A DNA stretch of 64,000 nucleotides from Polydactylus sextarius (Eukaryota; Chordata; Actinopteri; Polynemidae). Made by a program: the position numbers and the translations under genes. Each line of letters opens with the position of its first letter. Position 1 is the first letter of the stretch. The notes beneath the pieces were generated by a model. That model did not search any database. It was given only the letters and a program-made list of their open reading frames with translations, and had not been told where the DNA came from. Below, one piece after another: positions 1 to 12,775 of this stretch. Location of the stretch: NCBI GenBank assembly GCA_016801845.1, contig CM028926.1:11363501-11427500 (forward strand), given 5' to 3'.

Positions 1-3000
1 CCCGAGCTTCGCGGAGGTCTGTTCGTTCCTGGAGCGGTACGGAGCGGTGCTGGATCTACCCGAGATGACTTTCCCGCAGATGGAGAGGTATCTACGGGAC
101 ACGACGGCAGGTGAGAGAGCGGTGATGTTCGCGGTGGTGGTGGTGGTGGTGGTAGAGGTGGAGGGGCGAAGAAGTGGTGGAAAGCTGCGACACTTGAAAC
201 CGAAGGAGAAGGGGGGCACCACCACCACCACCACCACCTCCTCCTCCTCCACCACCACCACCACCACCGTGATGGAGGTGATGGAGGTGTGAGGCTCCGG
301 AGCAGCCGGACTGGGAGTTTAGTCACCGGAGCTTCTTCACTTTCTCCGCGGCGGTGGCAGCATTTGGCCCCGGTCAGAGTCGCGTTGACAACCGGTGTTT
401 TTACCCAAGTTTGTAGGGAAACATCCGGGTGCTAACACGAAGCTACCCCCTCCCCCTCCGTGCCAACCGAACCGAACCGGACTTCGTAGCTGAAGTTTCG
501 GGGGCGGACACGGGGTTCGGCTCGGTCCCCCTCCTCCCCGGTGGAGGTGGAGGCGGAGGGGGTGTAGTTAAAGTTAAGTGACAGGTTATCGATAATGTTG
601 ACAAGGCTGATATTGATTTCTGTTCACGCTGAACTTGTCGGGAGCCATGATGCAGCACGGAGCCGCTAGCTCCGGAGCTCCGGAGCCTGTCAGGTGTAAT
701 TTTTCACCGGCCTTGCGCCTCTTAGAGCCGGGGCCCGAATGACATCGGCGCCCCGGTGTTTGTGTATCGGTCACGGGGTTTAACATCCACCCTCCTCCCC
801 CGTCTCCATCTGTATTAACGGTGATGTTAGAAAACACTCGGATGATGTTTGTCTTTTTTGGTAGAGTGGCTGTCAATGTTGCGCATGCGCAGTAGCGACA
901 CTAGCTGCTCGCTTGCTAGGTAGCTAGCTAGTTAGCATCGCGGTTTTCCATCAACTTTTAGTCAAAAGTACGACAAAGACACCAACATTAACTTTAAAAC
1001 TGTGTCGTTTATCATAATAAAAGTAGTTTAACATCAGTAGCTGCTCTGATAGACTATGTTTGACAATTAGCTTGTTAGCGGAGGAGTTTCCGTTACCGTT
1101 AGCTCTTATAAAAACAGCTTTTACACCGTAATTAAAGTTTGACATGACGGTTAATATTTTAATTGTAATGTTTCGCAGACTTTTAACTGGTTAATCGTGT
1201 TTTCCTGGACAGTGTTGATGACTCGACATAGTGGAAACGTTTCAGTTTTTGTCACCTGAGAAAAACTGGAAATTCCCTAAAGTTCAATGGTTCCGTGAAA
1301 GCCCCACGTCAGACCACACAGGCGGTTTTCACGCTGATGTGTTTAATGTCAGTGGGAATTTTTAGTAACGTTCGAAACGACACTCGTTCACAGTCATAAC
1401 AGAGTTTATTAGAAAACCGAGGTTGAAACTAACTTCATAAACTCTGTCACCTTATTATGAAACTAAATCAGTTAAAGATGAAACTAGATAGAACATATAG
1501 CAGTTACAAGTTAGGCCCGTTATTCCCCAGGATCACCTGAACGTCACCTGATCTTAAAACAAGCAAAATAATAACCAAAGTTTATATAGAAATAAACTGA
1601 TCAGACACATTAAGACCTAATAAGAGTCACAGAACTGACAGAAACACGTATGTGATGCGTGTTTTGATGTTTTACTTTGACGTGTCGTCTTGTTTGTGTC
1701 TCCAGTCCCGAAGCCTCTGGTGGAGCTCCACGTGAAGCTGCTCAGGAAACTGGGGAGGACCGTGTCCACGGACCGCTGGGAGAAATACCTGGCGAAGGTG
1801 AGAAACCGTCAGAAGGTTGGACATCAGACACGTGGGAGCAGGTGAGTGCGTAGTGACTGTATCTACCTGTTGATTCCTGCAGGTTTGTCAGGAGCTGAAC
1901 AGCACCTGGGCCTGGGAGCTGGAGCAGAAAGGCTACCAGGAGATGTCCATGGAGTGCAAGTCTGCCATCCTCAAAGTACATGTCCTGTTCTCTCTTAATG
2001 TAACCACGACGACATCCTCCTCCTCTTCTCATCCTCTGCCCTCGTTCCCTCCCTCAGTATCTCTGCGAGTGTCAGTTTGACGACAACCTGAAGTTCAAGA
2101 TGGCGATCAACGAGGAGGACCCGGAGAAGATGCGCCTGCAGCCCGTGGGTCGGGACCAGCAGGGACTCATGTACTGGCTTCAGTTGGACCAGGAGCAGAA
2201 CATCCGTCTGTACACGGAGGAGCAGGACGACCTGGACGGGTCCACGTGGAAGTGCATCGTCAGGTAGCGACTGAGGCTGTAAATCGCCAGTTTGATCTTG
2301 ATCTTCTATCAATAACGATGCGATCGTGATGTGATTCGTCGCGTCGCGCTGGTGAGCAGGTATCTGACACGTTAACACGGGTCAGTGTCCTGCTGCTTCT
2401 TCTTCAGGTCCCCGACTCGTTGGTCCTTGTTTCCTGACGTTTTGTCTGTTGTTTGAATGTTGAGGAGCAATAGGAGGTTGAAACAGTAACATGAAATATG
2501 ACGAGACAGATCCGTGTTTTCACTTTGGATCAATAATGAATGAATCGATGGATCGTTACATCTGTAATGTTAATAAAACACGTTCAATCTGTCTCCTCAG
2601 GACACGCAACGATCTGGCTGAGGCTCTGGATCTGCTCAAGTCTCAGATTGAACCCAACCAGAGTAAGAACCAGGACCAGGATCAAAACCAGGACCAGAAC
2701 CAGAACCAGGCTGGATCCAGGAGCAGCAGCCCCACAGGGAAACATGCAGGTCTGTTCTTTCAGTTCAACACACAAAGATCCTTCACCAACATATCCCATG
2801 ATTCATTGCATCAGCAGATGACGTTTGTGGACGTGAAGTTAAAGATGAAGGTCACATGACCTCAGCAAAGTAGAAGGTTTTTAAATGAGCTGAATTAGGT
2901 TTTATCTGTAACATGGAGCCGGATTCTTTCTGGAACCGACGAGGCCTGTTGGATGTCGTCGTTGTCGACAGGAGGAAAAAGTTTCATGAGTTTCGTGTGT

Positions 3001-5533
3001 TTTACGTGTAGTTAAAGTAGCAGACTGACCGTGTATGAATCAACAACAGCAGATCCCTGTGAGACGCCACCGGTAAACACTACACTGCCGACATCGTTGT
3101 TGTTCATCTTGTTTCTTTGTGTTTTGTTGCGGCGACTCAGTTGATGAAACTGTAAACAGACCCGACAACGAACCTTCAGAGACGGCGGAGGAACACGGCG
3201 AGAACAAGAAGGTCGACGCTGTGAAGGAGGAGAAACCTCTGAGACCAGGTACGACGGATGAAACCACCGCTAGTTATCGGAGTGATTTACTTCCTGATCA
3301 GCTGCTCTGGCTCGGTGTAAACCTTTTTGTTTTTCTAGCGGTGAATCCGGAGCAGACGCCGTCTGTGAAACCGGAGCAGATGGAGGTCGAGGTGAAGCTG
3401 GACAAAGATGTCAAACGTCCGGCGTTCGATAACCGCGTGAGCACGATCACCGCTGTCATCAAGTCGGAGCCTGTCGGACCCCACGTCCCTAAAAACGCTG
3501 TGTCTGTCGTCATGACGCCAGGCGCCGCCGCCATGAAGCAGGAAACGAGCAAAGAGGAGGAGGCGGGGCGTGCGGTCGTCAGGAGCAACCAGCAGGCGAA
3601 GATACCGCTGAAGAAGAGGGAGCTGAAGCTCGCAGAGAGTTACCATAGCAACCACCTGAACAACAGCAGCATCATCGTCTGTAACCCGTCGGTGATCCAG
3701 AGCAAAGACGGGAAGCTGGCGCCGCCCGGTGGCCCGGTGGCGCCGCAGCAGCAGCCGGCGGCAGCCTCCAGGCAGGAACTGACCAATGGGAGAGCGGCGC
3801 TTCTCCCGCCTCACAAGGAGGGACAGAACGGGGTCATAGGTGTCGTAGGTCAGGTGGGGGTCATAGGTCACGTCGGGGTCATTCGCAGCCCGTCGGAGCG
3901 TCACAGAACCGAACAGAATGAGCAGAACGGGCCGGGTCCAGGGCAGCGAGGAGCCAGAGCGGTGGAGGAGGAGCGGGAGGTGAGTCGCCAGTCAGTTCTG
4001 GTCAGGAAAGGCCCCGCCCACATCGCCACCGCTGCCGTTTTGAATTCACCTCCTCAAGTGGTCAAGGAGGAGGAAGCGTCCCATCAACCCCCTGAGGCTC
4101 CAGACAGAAAAATGGAGTCTGTTTGTATTTCACCGCCAGAGGACCCGAAGAGACAGACACCGACGCCGGCGCCGGAGGACAAAGACCCGGATAAAAACAC
4201 CACAGAGGAACCGTCAAACACGACGGACATGAAAACCTCACTCAGTGGAGACGTGACGCAGGAAGGACGCCAACACGAACAAAATAAAAGCACTTTAGAA
4301 AAGACGGAGGCGGAGTCAAAACACGACGAGGAGCATCAAGACGACGGCGTCAACGGGGCGAAGGTGAAGGACGGCGAGCCCCTGGAGGAGGCGTCGTCAG
4401 AGATCCAGAAAGAAGGAATCAGACTGAAGATCAAGATTCCTCCTCACAGGAGAAACAAGATGAGGGGGAGGGGAGGGAAGGAGGAGGAGAAGGAGAAGGA
4501 GCAGGAGGTGAGACAGGAGGGGAGGCCGCTCAGGAGGTCGGCCAGGATCTGCAGGTACGTGACGACGTCATCACGCGGTCACGCTTTGTTTCTGAAAATA
4601 AACGTGTTAATGAACAGATCGATGTGTCGACCCGCAGGCCGAGCTCGAAGGCGGCGGAGAGTCAGAGGAAGAAACCGCCGAGGAAACAGGAGCTGCCCGC
4701 CAGAGGGAGGGACGAGGAGGAGGAGGAGGAGGAAGAGGAGGAGCAGGAGGAGGAGCAGAGTTCAGCTGCCAAGAAGGACAGGAAGGCGGAGCCAGTGGGG
4801 CTGATGAGGAAGCGAAGGGTAATGACTTCGTCATCGTTTTGTCGTGTGAAGGTGAAACTGAGCTGGTCGTGTGACCGGCGCTCTCTGTGGCGTTTTTCAG
4901 GGTAAACGGAGACACCGGCGCCCGCGGTGGTCCAACGTCCGCTCCAAGAGACGCAAGCTGAACGAGGGAGGGGAGGCGGAGGAGAGGGGGAGGAAACGGC
5001 GAGCAGGAGAGGGCAGGGAGGAGGAGGACGAGGAAGAGGACGAGGAGGAGAGCGAAGGAGGCAGCGACTCGGAGGAGTCGTGTAAATCTGAGGAGATTCC
5101 AAGTGAAGACGCCTGCACGCACTGCGGCCTGCCCAACCACCCCGAGCTGGTGAGAGCGCACGCCGCTCGCCGCTTCCTGTCATGTGACGTGGAACCGCGT
5201 CATCGTTAACGTGTGTGTGTTTGTCAGATTCTGCTGTGTGACTCCTGCGACAGCGGATACCACACGGCCTGTCTGCGGCCGCCGCTCATGCTGATTCCTG
5301 ACGGAGAGTGGTTCTGTCCGCCATGTCAGCACGTAAGCCCCGCCCCTCTGTGTGTGTGTATGTCTGATCCAACATGGCCACCGCCGTGGTGGTGTAACGT
5401 GCTGAGGCTCCACCTCCGTCTGGTGACATCTGTTGTTTTTCTTCTCTTCAGAAGCTTCTGTGTGAGAAACTGGAGGAGCAGCTGCAGAACCTGGACAGTG
5501 CTCTGAAGAAGAGAGAACGAGCTGAGAGGAGGT

Positions 5534-5564
<31 letters not shown>

Positions 5565-7984
5565 TCACTCTGACCTTCTGTATGAACCTTGTGACCTTTG
5601 ACCTCTTGTTTTCCAGGAGGGAGCGACTCGTGTACGTGGGCATCAGTGTGGAGAACATTATTCCTGTGAGTGAATCACACTCACACTTTATTACTATACT
5701 GTCTTATCTGTCATCTATTATTCTATTATTATCTTATCTATTATTATAAAACTGAAACATTGTTAATGTTTGTTTGTTGACAAACTGTTTCAGGAAGGAG
5801 ACGAGGAGGAGGAGGAAAAGTCTGCGAAGAAGAAAGATTCAAAAAAGAGTAAAAATCTGGGAAGGAGATCGACCAGAACCAGGAAGCATATCAGCTACAG
5901 GTGGGTGTGGCCTCGTCCTGGGGGGGTGTGGCCTCGTCCTGGGGGGGTGTGGCCTCGTCATGAGGGGGTGTGGCCTCGTCCTGAGGGGGTGTGGCTCTGA
6001 CCGTGAATCATCCAGTGTGTTTGTCCTGTCGCAGGTTTGACGACTTTGACGACGCCATCGACGAGGCGATTGAGGAGGACATCAGAGACCTCTGTGGCGG
6101 TGAGTCCACACACCGCCAGTCTGAACACCACGCTAACCTCAACACACCCACCTCACCGGGTTTCTGTCCTTTGACTCATGAAGGAGCGGGGCGGGGCAAA
6201 GAAATCGCCGCCATCCTGTCAGAGGACGGGAAGGAGAGCCAGCGGCCAATCAGGAGTCAGACTCACTCCGCCAGGAACAGGAAGAGGCGGAGACTCAACG
6301 ACCTGGAGAGCGACAGCACAGCAGCGGAGAGCGAGGACGAGTTCATGATCAGCAACAGGTGACGACACACACACACACACACACACACACAGGTCAAAGA
6401 CACACACTCATTCTCCTCGTCTTCGGTCTTCAGCTCAGACGATGAAGACTTCGGTGCGTCGGGGGCAGATGACGATGATGACGATGAAGATGGCGGCAGC
6501 GAGGTAGGCAGCTGGGACAGTGGGACACGGCCCAAACGAGCACCGAGGGCGGTGCCTAAACACCGACCCGGCGCAGGGCCGACGCCGCGGCAGGAAGCGA
6601 CCGCGCCGTCGGAGGCGCTCGTCCGAGGAAGAGGAGGAGGAGAGCGAAGAAGACGTGGGTGAGTGACCGACGACAACGACGCTTTTAACACGATCAGAAC
6701 CGTCGCTGACATTTTGTCTCCGTGTCCAGACTCCGATCAGTTCAGTGACGTAACCGACAGCGACGCCGACAGGAAGAGGCGGGGCCTGAGGCGCGGTCAG
6801 CGTCAGCAGGTCAACTACCGCGAGACGTCAGAGTCGTCCGACAACTCCGCCCCCGTCGCCCGCGACAAGGTCAAACGCCGCGGACGACCGCGCAAAGAGC
6901 GTCTGTCCAGTGACTACAGCGATGGTCAGTTCATGGTTGATACAGTTCGTATAGTTAGTATCTAGTTAACTGTTGTCATCGTTAAATAATGTAAAATACT
7001 GGTTGAACTGAAAACGATCCATGATCTTAACGACCTGATGTGACATCATCAAATATCTCTGAAGTGATGTCATAAACTATGACGTCATATCTGAGGAGGA
7101 GATGAGGTTTGACATGAAGTGTTTTTATTCAACGACATCAAGTTAAACTTGGTTTCATGAACCTTTTTATTGAACACTTCCTGTTTGTTTCTCCGCCAGC
7201 GTCGGCGTCCTCCAGAGACTCTGAGGAGGAGGACGATTACGAAGACGAAGAGGAAGACGAGCGTAGAAAAATGAGCAAGAGGAGGAGGGAGGAGGACGCC
7301 GCCCTGCGGAGGAGGAGGATGAGGGAGAAGAGGAGGAGACATGACGAAGACGAGGACGGAGAGAGAGGGAGGCGGCTGAAGAAGGAGGACAGAGACAAGA
7401 GGAGGAGGTTAAAGAGGACAGACAGGGAGGACGAGGAGGAGGAGGAGAGGATGGGCCGCGGGAAGAGGAGGGAGATCCTGTCGCAGCAGCGCCGCAAACG
7501 TCTGGCGCAGATGTTGAAGAAACGGCGGCCGTCGACGGACGAAGAGGACGAATCGGACGAGTCCGAGACGACGACGTCATCGTCGGAGGAGGACCGTCCG
7601 ATCCGCAAAAGACTCAATCGCATCGACTCTGACGATGACGACGAAGAGGAGGAGGAGGAGGACGGGCAGAAGATGACGACCAAAAAGTCTGCAGCGGTTG
7701 AGAGGCGGGCCGACGGCGGCGCTCAGGAAAAGGGGAGGGGCCGTAGCGTGTCCCCGCCAAACAGACAGCGAACCTCCAGAGGCCCAGCGAAGCCTGGGGC
7801 CGGGAGTACAGATGTGTCCAGGGACAGTGCAGCGTCAGGCAGGCAGGGCAGGCACAACGGCCCCTTCCACCCAGAGGAGGAGGAGGAGGATGAGGAGGAG
7901 GAGGAGGAGGAGGAGGAGGAGGAGGAGGAGGAGGTGGGCCACACAGACTCATTAAACTCTGTCCAGAACAGCCCACAGTCATGA
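1..7984 (+). CDS. rsf1: Remodeling and spacing factor 1 (Rsf1), 5' partial
   Basis: Large subunit of the RSF ISWI-type chromatin remodeler (partner SMARCA5/SNF2H), acting in the nucleus. Nineteen phase-consistent exons are visible: 1-110 (partial, frame starts at base 2), 1706-1797, 1883-1975, 2058-2263, 2601-2749, 3141-3248, 3339-4554, 4638-4818, 4901-5149, 5228-5332, 5452-5531, 5617-5665, 5794-5900, 6035-6099, 6184-6358, 6434-6503, 6577-6658, 6730-6924 and 7200-7984. Joined they give about 1,371 residues without a frame break; the human protein is about 1,441. The N-terminal part holds the WHIM/DDT-like region (LELHVKLLRKLG-type helix, then WKCIVR). The long exon carries the conserved QQAKIPLKKREL block. 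Exons at 5,100-5,330 encode a PHD finger (CTHCGLPNHPEL, then CDSCDSGYHTACLRPPL and WFCPPCQH). The C-terminus is Lys/Arg/Glu-rich and ends in a poly-Glu run (about 7,877-7,933) before SVQNSPQS and the stop. The start codon lies upstream of the window. Several donors are weak (for example gtctgt after 2,749). Confidence 0.96.
111..1705 (+). other. rsf1 intron 1, with complementary trinucleotide repeats
   Basis: Intron between the first two visible rsf1 exons. The first 850 bases are CpG-rich and look like the downstream half of a CpG-island promoter. A (GGT)n tract at about 131-155 is followed by a reverse-complementary (ACC/TCC)n tract at about 217-270, so the transcript could fold into a hairpin about 20 bases after the donor. 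The remainder is AT-rich, with GCTAGC/GCTAAC-type motifs around 900-940. I see no gene in it. Confidence 0.6.
2366..2455 (+). repeat. Dispersed repeat copy 1, in rsf1 intron 4
   Basis: About 85 bases around TCCTGCTGCTTCTTC and GTTTCCTGACGTTT recur with scattered substitutions at 29,863-29,945, in the same orientation, inside pak1 intron 1. The family is unknown. Two diverged copies in unrelated introns suggest an old short interspersed element. Confidence 0.6.
5902..5998 (+). repeat. 22-bp minisatellite in rsf1 intron 13
   Basis: Four copies of a unit like GGTGTGGCCTCGTCCTGGGG start directly after the donor at 5,900. The tract is G-rich and fills most of this 134-base intron. Confidence 0.85.
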
Positions 7985-8756
7985 TGCTCGTGTGACTGAC
8001 GCTCGCTTCTTTCACCTGTTGGGCCTTTTTACCCACAAACCACCTGTCCCGCCCTCCCCCCGTCCCGCTCCTCCTCCTCCTCGCCGTGGTGTCGCAGAGC
8101 GCCGTCCACCGTCACGTAGCGCACGTCGCTGCCTAGCGTCATCGTGACCACTTCCTCTGAACTCCGACGGTCGCAGACGCTCGGTGGGTCCACGTGACGC
8201 GACGGCGCCGGGCTCATCCCACTCTGGACCCGTTTGTTGTGAACCTCATCCTAAAGCACTTCATCATTCTCATTCTCAGCACTTACACACCTGCCACCAG
8301 GAGGGGGCGCCAGTGTCAGACCCAACGCTCTGCGTCACGTGACCACGCTCACGTTTCATGTCTCTGATTTCTGCCTCAGGAAGATGGAGGCAGATCGCGG
8401 TGCTGACGTCAGGTTCAGAGGCAGAAATCAGTCAGACGCTTCTCGACCTGAAACAAAATCACAACCAGAGTCTGAAACATTTCAACTGATCAGATCATGT
8501 TGTTAGGTCCAGTCACAGATGTTCATCTGTTAATCTTAGTTCTGTCTTAAAACACCAGGATGGTTCTAACCAGGATCTCCTGAAGACAGCGTCTAAAAAC
8601 TCAACATGGACCCAACCATGTCCAAGACCTTCAGCTCCAGGAAGTCTGGGTCCAGGATGTTAAATGTTTGGGGGTCCAGGATTTCCAGGCCCAGGACCTT
8701 TAGCTCCAGGAAGTCTGGGTCCAGGATGTTAAAGTTCAAGGTGTATAGGTTTTAGG
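7985..8756 (+). other. rsf1 3' untranslated or flanking region
   Basis: This follows the rsf1 stop codon. No conserved coding frame is seen. From about 8,600 the sequence starts to show degenerate copies of the GGTCCAGGA unit that becomes the regular array at 8,757. I found no clear polyadenylation signal here; the nearest AATAAA hexamer further on is at 10,319-10,324, so the 3' end is unresolved. Confidence 0.5.
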
Positions 8757-9566
8757 TCCAGAATGTTGGGTCCAAGACTTTTAGGTCCAGGACATTCAGG
8801 TCCAGGACGTTGGGTCCAGGACGTTCAGGTCCAGGACGTTGGGTCCAGGACTTTTAGGTCCAGGACATTGGGTCCAGGACATTCAGGTCCAGGATGTTCA
8901 GGTCCAGGATGTTGGGTCCAGGACTTTTAGGTCCAGGACATTGGGTCCAGGACGTTCAGGTCCAGGACGTTCAGGTCCAGGATGTTGGGTCCAGGACGTT
9001 CAGGTCCAGGACATTGGGTCCAGGACGTTCAGGTCCAGGACGTTCAGGTCCAGGACGTTGGGTCCAGGACGTTCAGGTCCAGGACGTTCAGGTCCAGGAT
9101 GTTCAGGTCCAGGACGTTCAGGTCCAGGACTTTTAGGTCCAGGACATTGGGTCCAGGACATTCAGGTCCAGGACGTTGGGTCCAGGACGTTCAGGTCCAG
9201 GATGTTCAGGTCCAGGACGTTGGGTCCAGGACTTTTAGGTCCAGGACATTGGGTCCAGGACATTCAGGTCCAGGACTTTGGGTCCAGGACGTTCAGGTCC
9301 AGGATGTTCAGGTCCAGGACGTTCAGGTCCAGGACGTTCAGGTCCAGGATGTTCAGGTCCAGGACGTTCAGGTCCAGGACGTTCAGGTCCAGGACGTTCA
9401 GGTCCAGGACGTTCAGGTCCAGGACGTTGGGTCCAGGATGTTCAGGTCCAGGACGTTGAGTCCAGGACGTTCAGGTCCAGGATGTTCAGGTCCAGGACGT
9501 TGGGTCCAGGATGTTCAGGTCCAGGACGTTGAGTCCAGGACGTTCAGGTCCAGGACGTTGGGTCCA
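8757..9566 (+). repeat. 15/14-bp minisatellite GTTCAGGTCCAGGAC
   Basis: About 55 tandem units alternate between a 15-bp form (GTTCAGGTCCAGGAC) and a 14-bp form (GTTGGGTCCAGGAC), with rarer CTTTTAGGTCCAGGA units. Because one form is a multiple of three and the other is not, all three forward frames stay open for long stretches. These openings are a repeat artefact and not genes. Confidence 0.95.
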
Positions 9567-11529
9567 CATTGGCCACTGGTCTGGGGTTTTGGCGGGAACA
9601 CGTTTGCTGTACATACTTTGCCTGTACGCTGTTTTTCCTCTTGTAAGATAGTAGATGTTCTGTTCTTAGTCCTCTTGTAAAATATAGTGTTATATTTTCT
9701 ATATGAAGGAGGAGTTGAGATGCTGCTGTTGCCGTGGAAACTGATGCTGGGAGAGCGGTCGACGTCCACCCTGAGCGCCGCTCGCTCGCTCGCAGCCGCG
9801 TCAAACGCGTCCAGAGGTTTTTACCGTTTCGTAGCCATGAAGGACGACCGAGTTTTAAGGAGGAACAAAGCTTTATTTTATTTTTTTTGATTGCGGCGCG
9901 AGGGGAGGAAAGTCAAACAACTTTAACTCTGTGTTTTCTCCATCTCACCGATTCACACTCGAGGACTGAAGCTGGTCTGAAGGAAGAGTTTAACTTCACA
10001 GTCACATCACTGTTTAGGTTTTAATGAGTTTGATCCTGCTGTTCACCTGAACCCAGCTGACCTGGGTTCGGCCCGGAAACATCTGTGAAACATCTGGAAC
10101 TGCTCTGGGTCCGTATTCGTCATACACAGAAACAAAACCAAACAATTAGGAACAAACGTTTAAGATTCAAGATAAATCAGGTCGATGTCGAACAGAGAAA
10201 GATCAGGGACACGTTGACATGATAAAATAGTAAACACAGTTGTTCAAAATAAAAAATCTAATCTTTTGTCTTGAAACAAAATCTTACAGAATATTTATTT
10301 TATTTTTTTATTGGAAATAATAAATATGAATAGAGTTCAAATTGTTATTTTTTCCTTTATTATTATATTAATAATTTTAAAGTTTCTTTAATATGAATAA
10401 AATTAGAATAAAGTCCAACTTTTAATTTAAATAACAGTCAGACTTTTTGGATGATTTTCTTTTGAAAAAACACCTTCATTCTGATTTTGTTTTGTTTTTT
10501 ACAGAAATCTGGATTTAAACTTGTTCTTTTATAAGATATTTGTTGACGTGTGACTCGTCTCTTCCTGTCGACACGATGTTTCATCTCCGTGTTGTCGGTA
10601 GAAATACGGACCCAGATGTGATCGATTGCTGCTTCATGTGTTTTAAACCTGTTTCCTCTGAGTCTCATACAAACACAGTTCACTGTCTGTCTCATCGGGT
10701 GGAGGTGGTGGAGGTGGTGGAGGTGGTGGGGTGGGGGAGGTGGTGGGGTGGGGGAGGCGGTGGGGTGGGGAGGCGGTGGGGTGGGGAGGGTTTACAAACT
10801 GTAGATTTTCATTCCAGCAAAGACTCGACACTTTTTTTTAACCTGAACCACAAAACTAACGAGACACTACTGAAGGTTTTATACTGTAAAACGTGGATTC
10901 CCTTTTTAAAGACGTGTTTTCTGTGCAGGGTTTGTTGTCATATGTCAGATAGAAAAACAAATGTCTTCTAGGGTCAAAAAAATGAAATAAAAAACAAGTG
11001 TTTTTCATTTAATCTGTGGCAGAGGAGCTGAAATGAACAGGAAGTGAAAAGTGAAGGTTGTGGAAGTCGGAGGACGTCGCTGATGTTTCCCCAACGTCCT
11101 GAGCTGAAACATCCCACATCTCAACCCCTCGAACAGATTTTCACTCAAACTGAAGCAAAACCAATATTTTTGTAACGTTCTGCTGGAAAATGTTGTGCAC
11201 CTTCGACTCTGTTGGTTTTAAAATGTTCAGTAAACATGTCAAACTGATGTGGCGTCGCCACCGGTCGTGACTGCAGCTCCTTCCATCTTCTCTGTTGTAC
11301 TGTTACTGTAGTTATCGCTGTAACATAAATGTTTTCTAAGTTATTAAAACAACATCCCAGGCATCCCCTCAAACACACGTCACGTCTCCGCCTCCTTCTT
11401 TGACTCTTCTGTACCAGCATCTTCCTCGTCACTGGTCAAAACAAACCTCAAATGGTCAAATATCGACCATCGAACGTGGTTTTGTTGGAGGCAGGTTGTT
11501 GGTGGTGACGGTCGAGGGCGTGAACGTCA
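9567..11529. other. rsf1-Ig pseudogene intergenic spacer
   Basis: Mostly AT-rich non-coding DNA. It contains a candidate AATAAA at 10,319-10,324 that could end a long rsf1 3' UTR, and a G-rich block near 10,700-10,790 listed separately. No coding homology was recognised on either strand. Confidence 0.5.
10694..10793 (+). repeat. G-rich GTGG/GGTGGGG repeat, G-quadruplex-capable
   Basis: Imperfect GGAGGTGGT units pass into repeated GGTGGGGTGGGGGAGG-like blocks. There are many runs of at least three guanines with short loops, which meets the simple sequence rule for G-quadruplex formation on the + strand. Confidence 0.75.
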
Positions 11530-11733
11530 TCGTTCTCTGTCTCTTTGGAAAGATCTCCCAGACCACCTGAGGGCCCCAGTCCGGACACTTTTAAACGTGG
11601 ACTAAAAACCCACCTTTTTATATAAGCTGATCACTGATTTTATGTGCTATTTGTTCTGTAGCACTTTGAGATTTGTTTTTATGAAAAGTGTATTAGGAAT
11701 AAGATTTATTATTATTATTATTATTATTATCAT
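11530..11733 (+). mobile_element. 3' tail of a non-LTR retroposon ending in (ATT)n
   Basis: The stretch reads like the common fish retroposon 3' end: a block containing GACCACCTGAGGGCCCCAG, a segment around AAAACCCACCTTTTTATA, then GTAGCACTTTGAGATTTG and an (ATT)n tract at about 11,707-11,731. Fish LINEs and derived SINEs often end in such trinucleotide tails. The family assignment is by general resemblance only. It abuts the truncated Ig copy exactly at the (ATT)n end. Confidence 0.55.
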
Positions 11734-11734
11734 G

Positions 11735-12775
11735 AGACTGTCTGAGGACAGTTTGACATCAGAGATGGACGATGTTAAAGGAAAAAACACATTGACTCTT
11801 CGTGTGTCCGACATCGCACCAACTGACTTTGGATTATATCAGTGTGTGATGATGAACCAACAACAGTGTGTTAGAGGACAGGTTGTACGTTTGAGACCAT
11901 CATCAGAGGTAACGTACGGCTCAGTAGGAGAGACGGTTGTGTTGCAGTGTCCAGTCAGTGACAACCAGCAGGTAATATGGAATAAATATTACCGTCCGAT
12001 AACAGGTGAACAAACAAACAGGTCATTGACATTTTCATCTGTGACATTAAATGACTCAGGAGTTTATGACTGTAGAGTCAAAGTGAGTAAATACTTTGTG
12101 TTGATCGTGTGTCCAGAGTTTGATCCAGCGACTGTGGAGCTCTTCTCAGAGGGAGACAACGTCACTCTCACATGTAGAGATAGTTGGGGAGAGGACAGGA
12201 AGAAACGTTGGTTCATGAGGTCAAACAAAACAGGAGGCAGAGTCTTACATTTCTCCACAGACACATTGAACATGTTTGTCTCTGACAACAGCCTGGTTAT
12301 CTCTAATGTGTCACTGGAAGACACAGGAGAGTACTGGTGTGCTGTTACCGGTCCAGGTCTTGGTGTTTGTCGACCAGTAAATACATTGTGCGGTACCAGC
12401 AGCCCGTTGGTTTTTACTCCACCTTCTATGTGGTGAGATGCTCAGTGCTCAGTGGTCTGCTGCTGATGCTCTGTGTGGCTGTGGCTGCTGTGAACCACAG
12501 GACCAACAGACGGCAGCTTCCAGCTCACACTCACACTTAACTCCTGGATTTTCACTGTGATTCATCAACGGCTCCATCACCTTTTACATGAGTAAAGATG
12601 TTTGTTGTTGTTGTTGTTGACTCTGGTGATGACAGGATCACTGTGTTTAAGTTAAACAAATTTCACAACCAATTAAAGGATGTGGTGTGGGTTTTACTTC
12701 CTGATCCTTTTATAGATACAGTTTCCTGCTGACACTAAATGAAGGTTAAATAAAGACTGACAGATTATTGATTAT
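11735..12775 (+). pseudogene. 5'-truncated, frameshifted copy of the Ig receptor gene
   Basis: About 1.04 kb that is nearly identical to 22,175-23,215 read on the opposite strand. It begins inside the second Ig domain (LSEDSLTSEMDDVKGKN), so it lacks the signal peptide and the first Ig domain. It retains Ig domains 3 and 4, but one C is missing at about 12,361 (CTTGG here, CTTCGG in the intact copy). The frame shifts just after CAVTGPGL and ends at 12,436, losing the membrane segment. The original frame reappears from about 12,370 and would run to the old stop at 12,538-12,540. Homology continues through the old 3' UTR and stops about 20 bases after its AATAAA. Few other differences are seen (for example K for N in DRKKRW), so the copy is young. 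Confidence 0.9.

Noticed and set aside
47..292. Open frame reading from rsf1 exon 1 through the donor
   Set aside because: The downstream part is Val/Gly/Thr low-complexity sequence from GGT/ACC repeats, and the donor at 110/111 joins cleanly to the conserved exon at 1,706.
7614..8036. Poly-Ser and poly-Pro frames antisense to the rsf1 C-terminus
   Set aside because: Shadows of the GAG-rich poly-Glu coding sequence on the other strand.
8839..9680. 200-residue repetitive frames rich in Gly-Pro-Gly-Arg-Ser or Val-Gln-Asp
   Set aside because: Translations of the GTTCAGGTCCAGGAC minisatellite; several frames are open at once and no start, splice or homology evidence exists.
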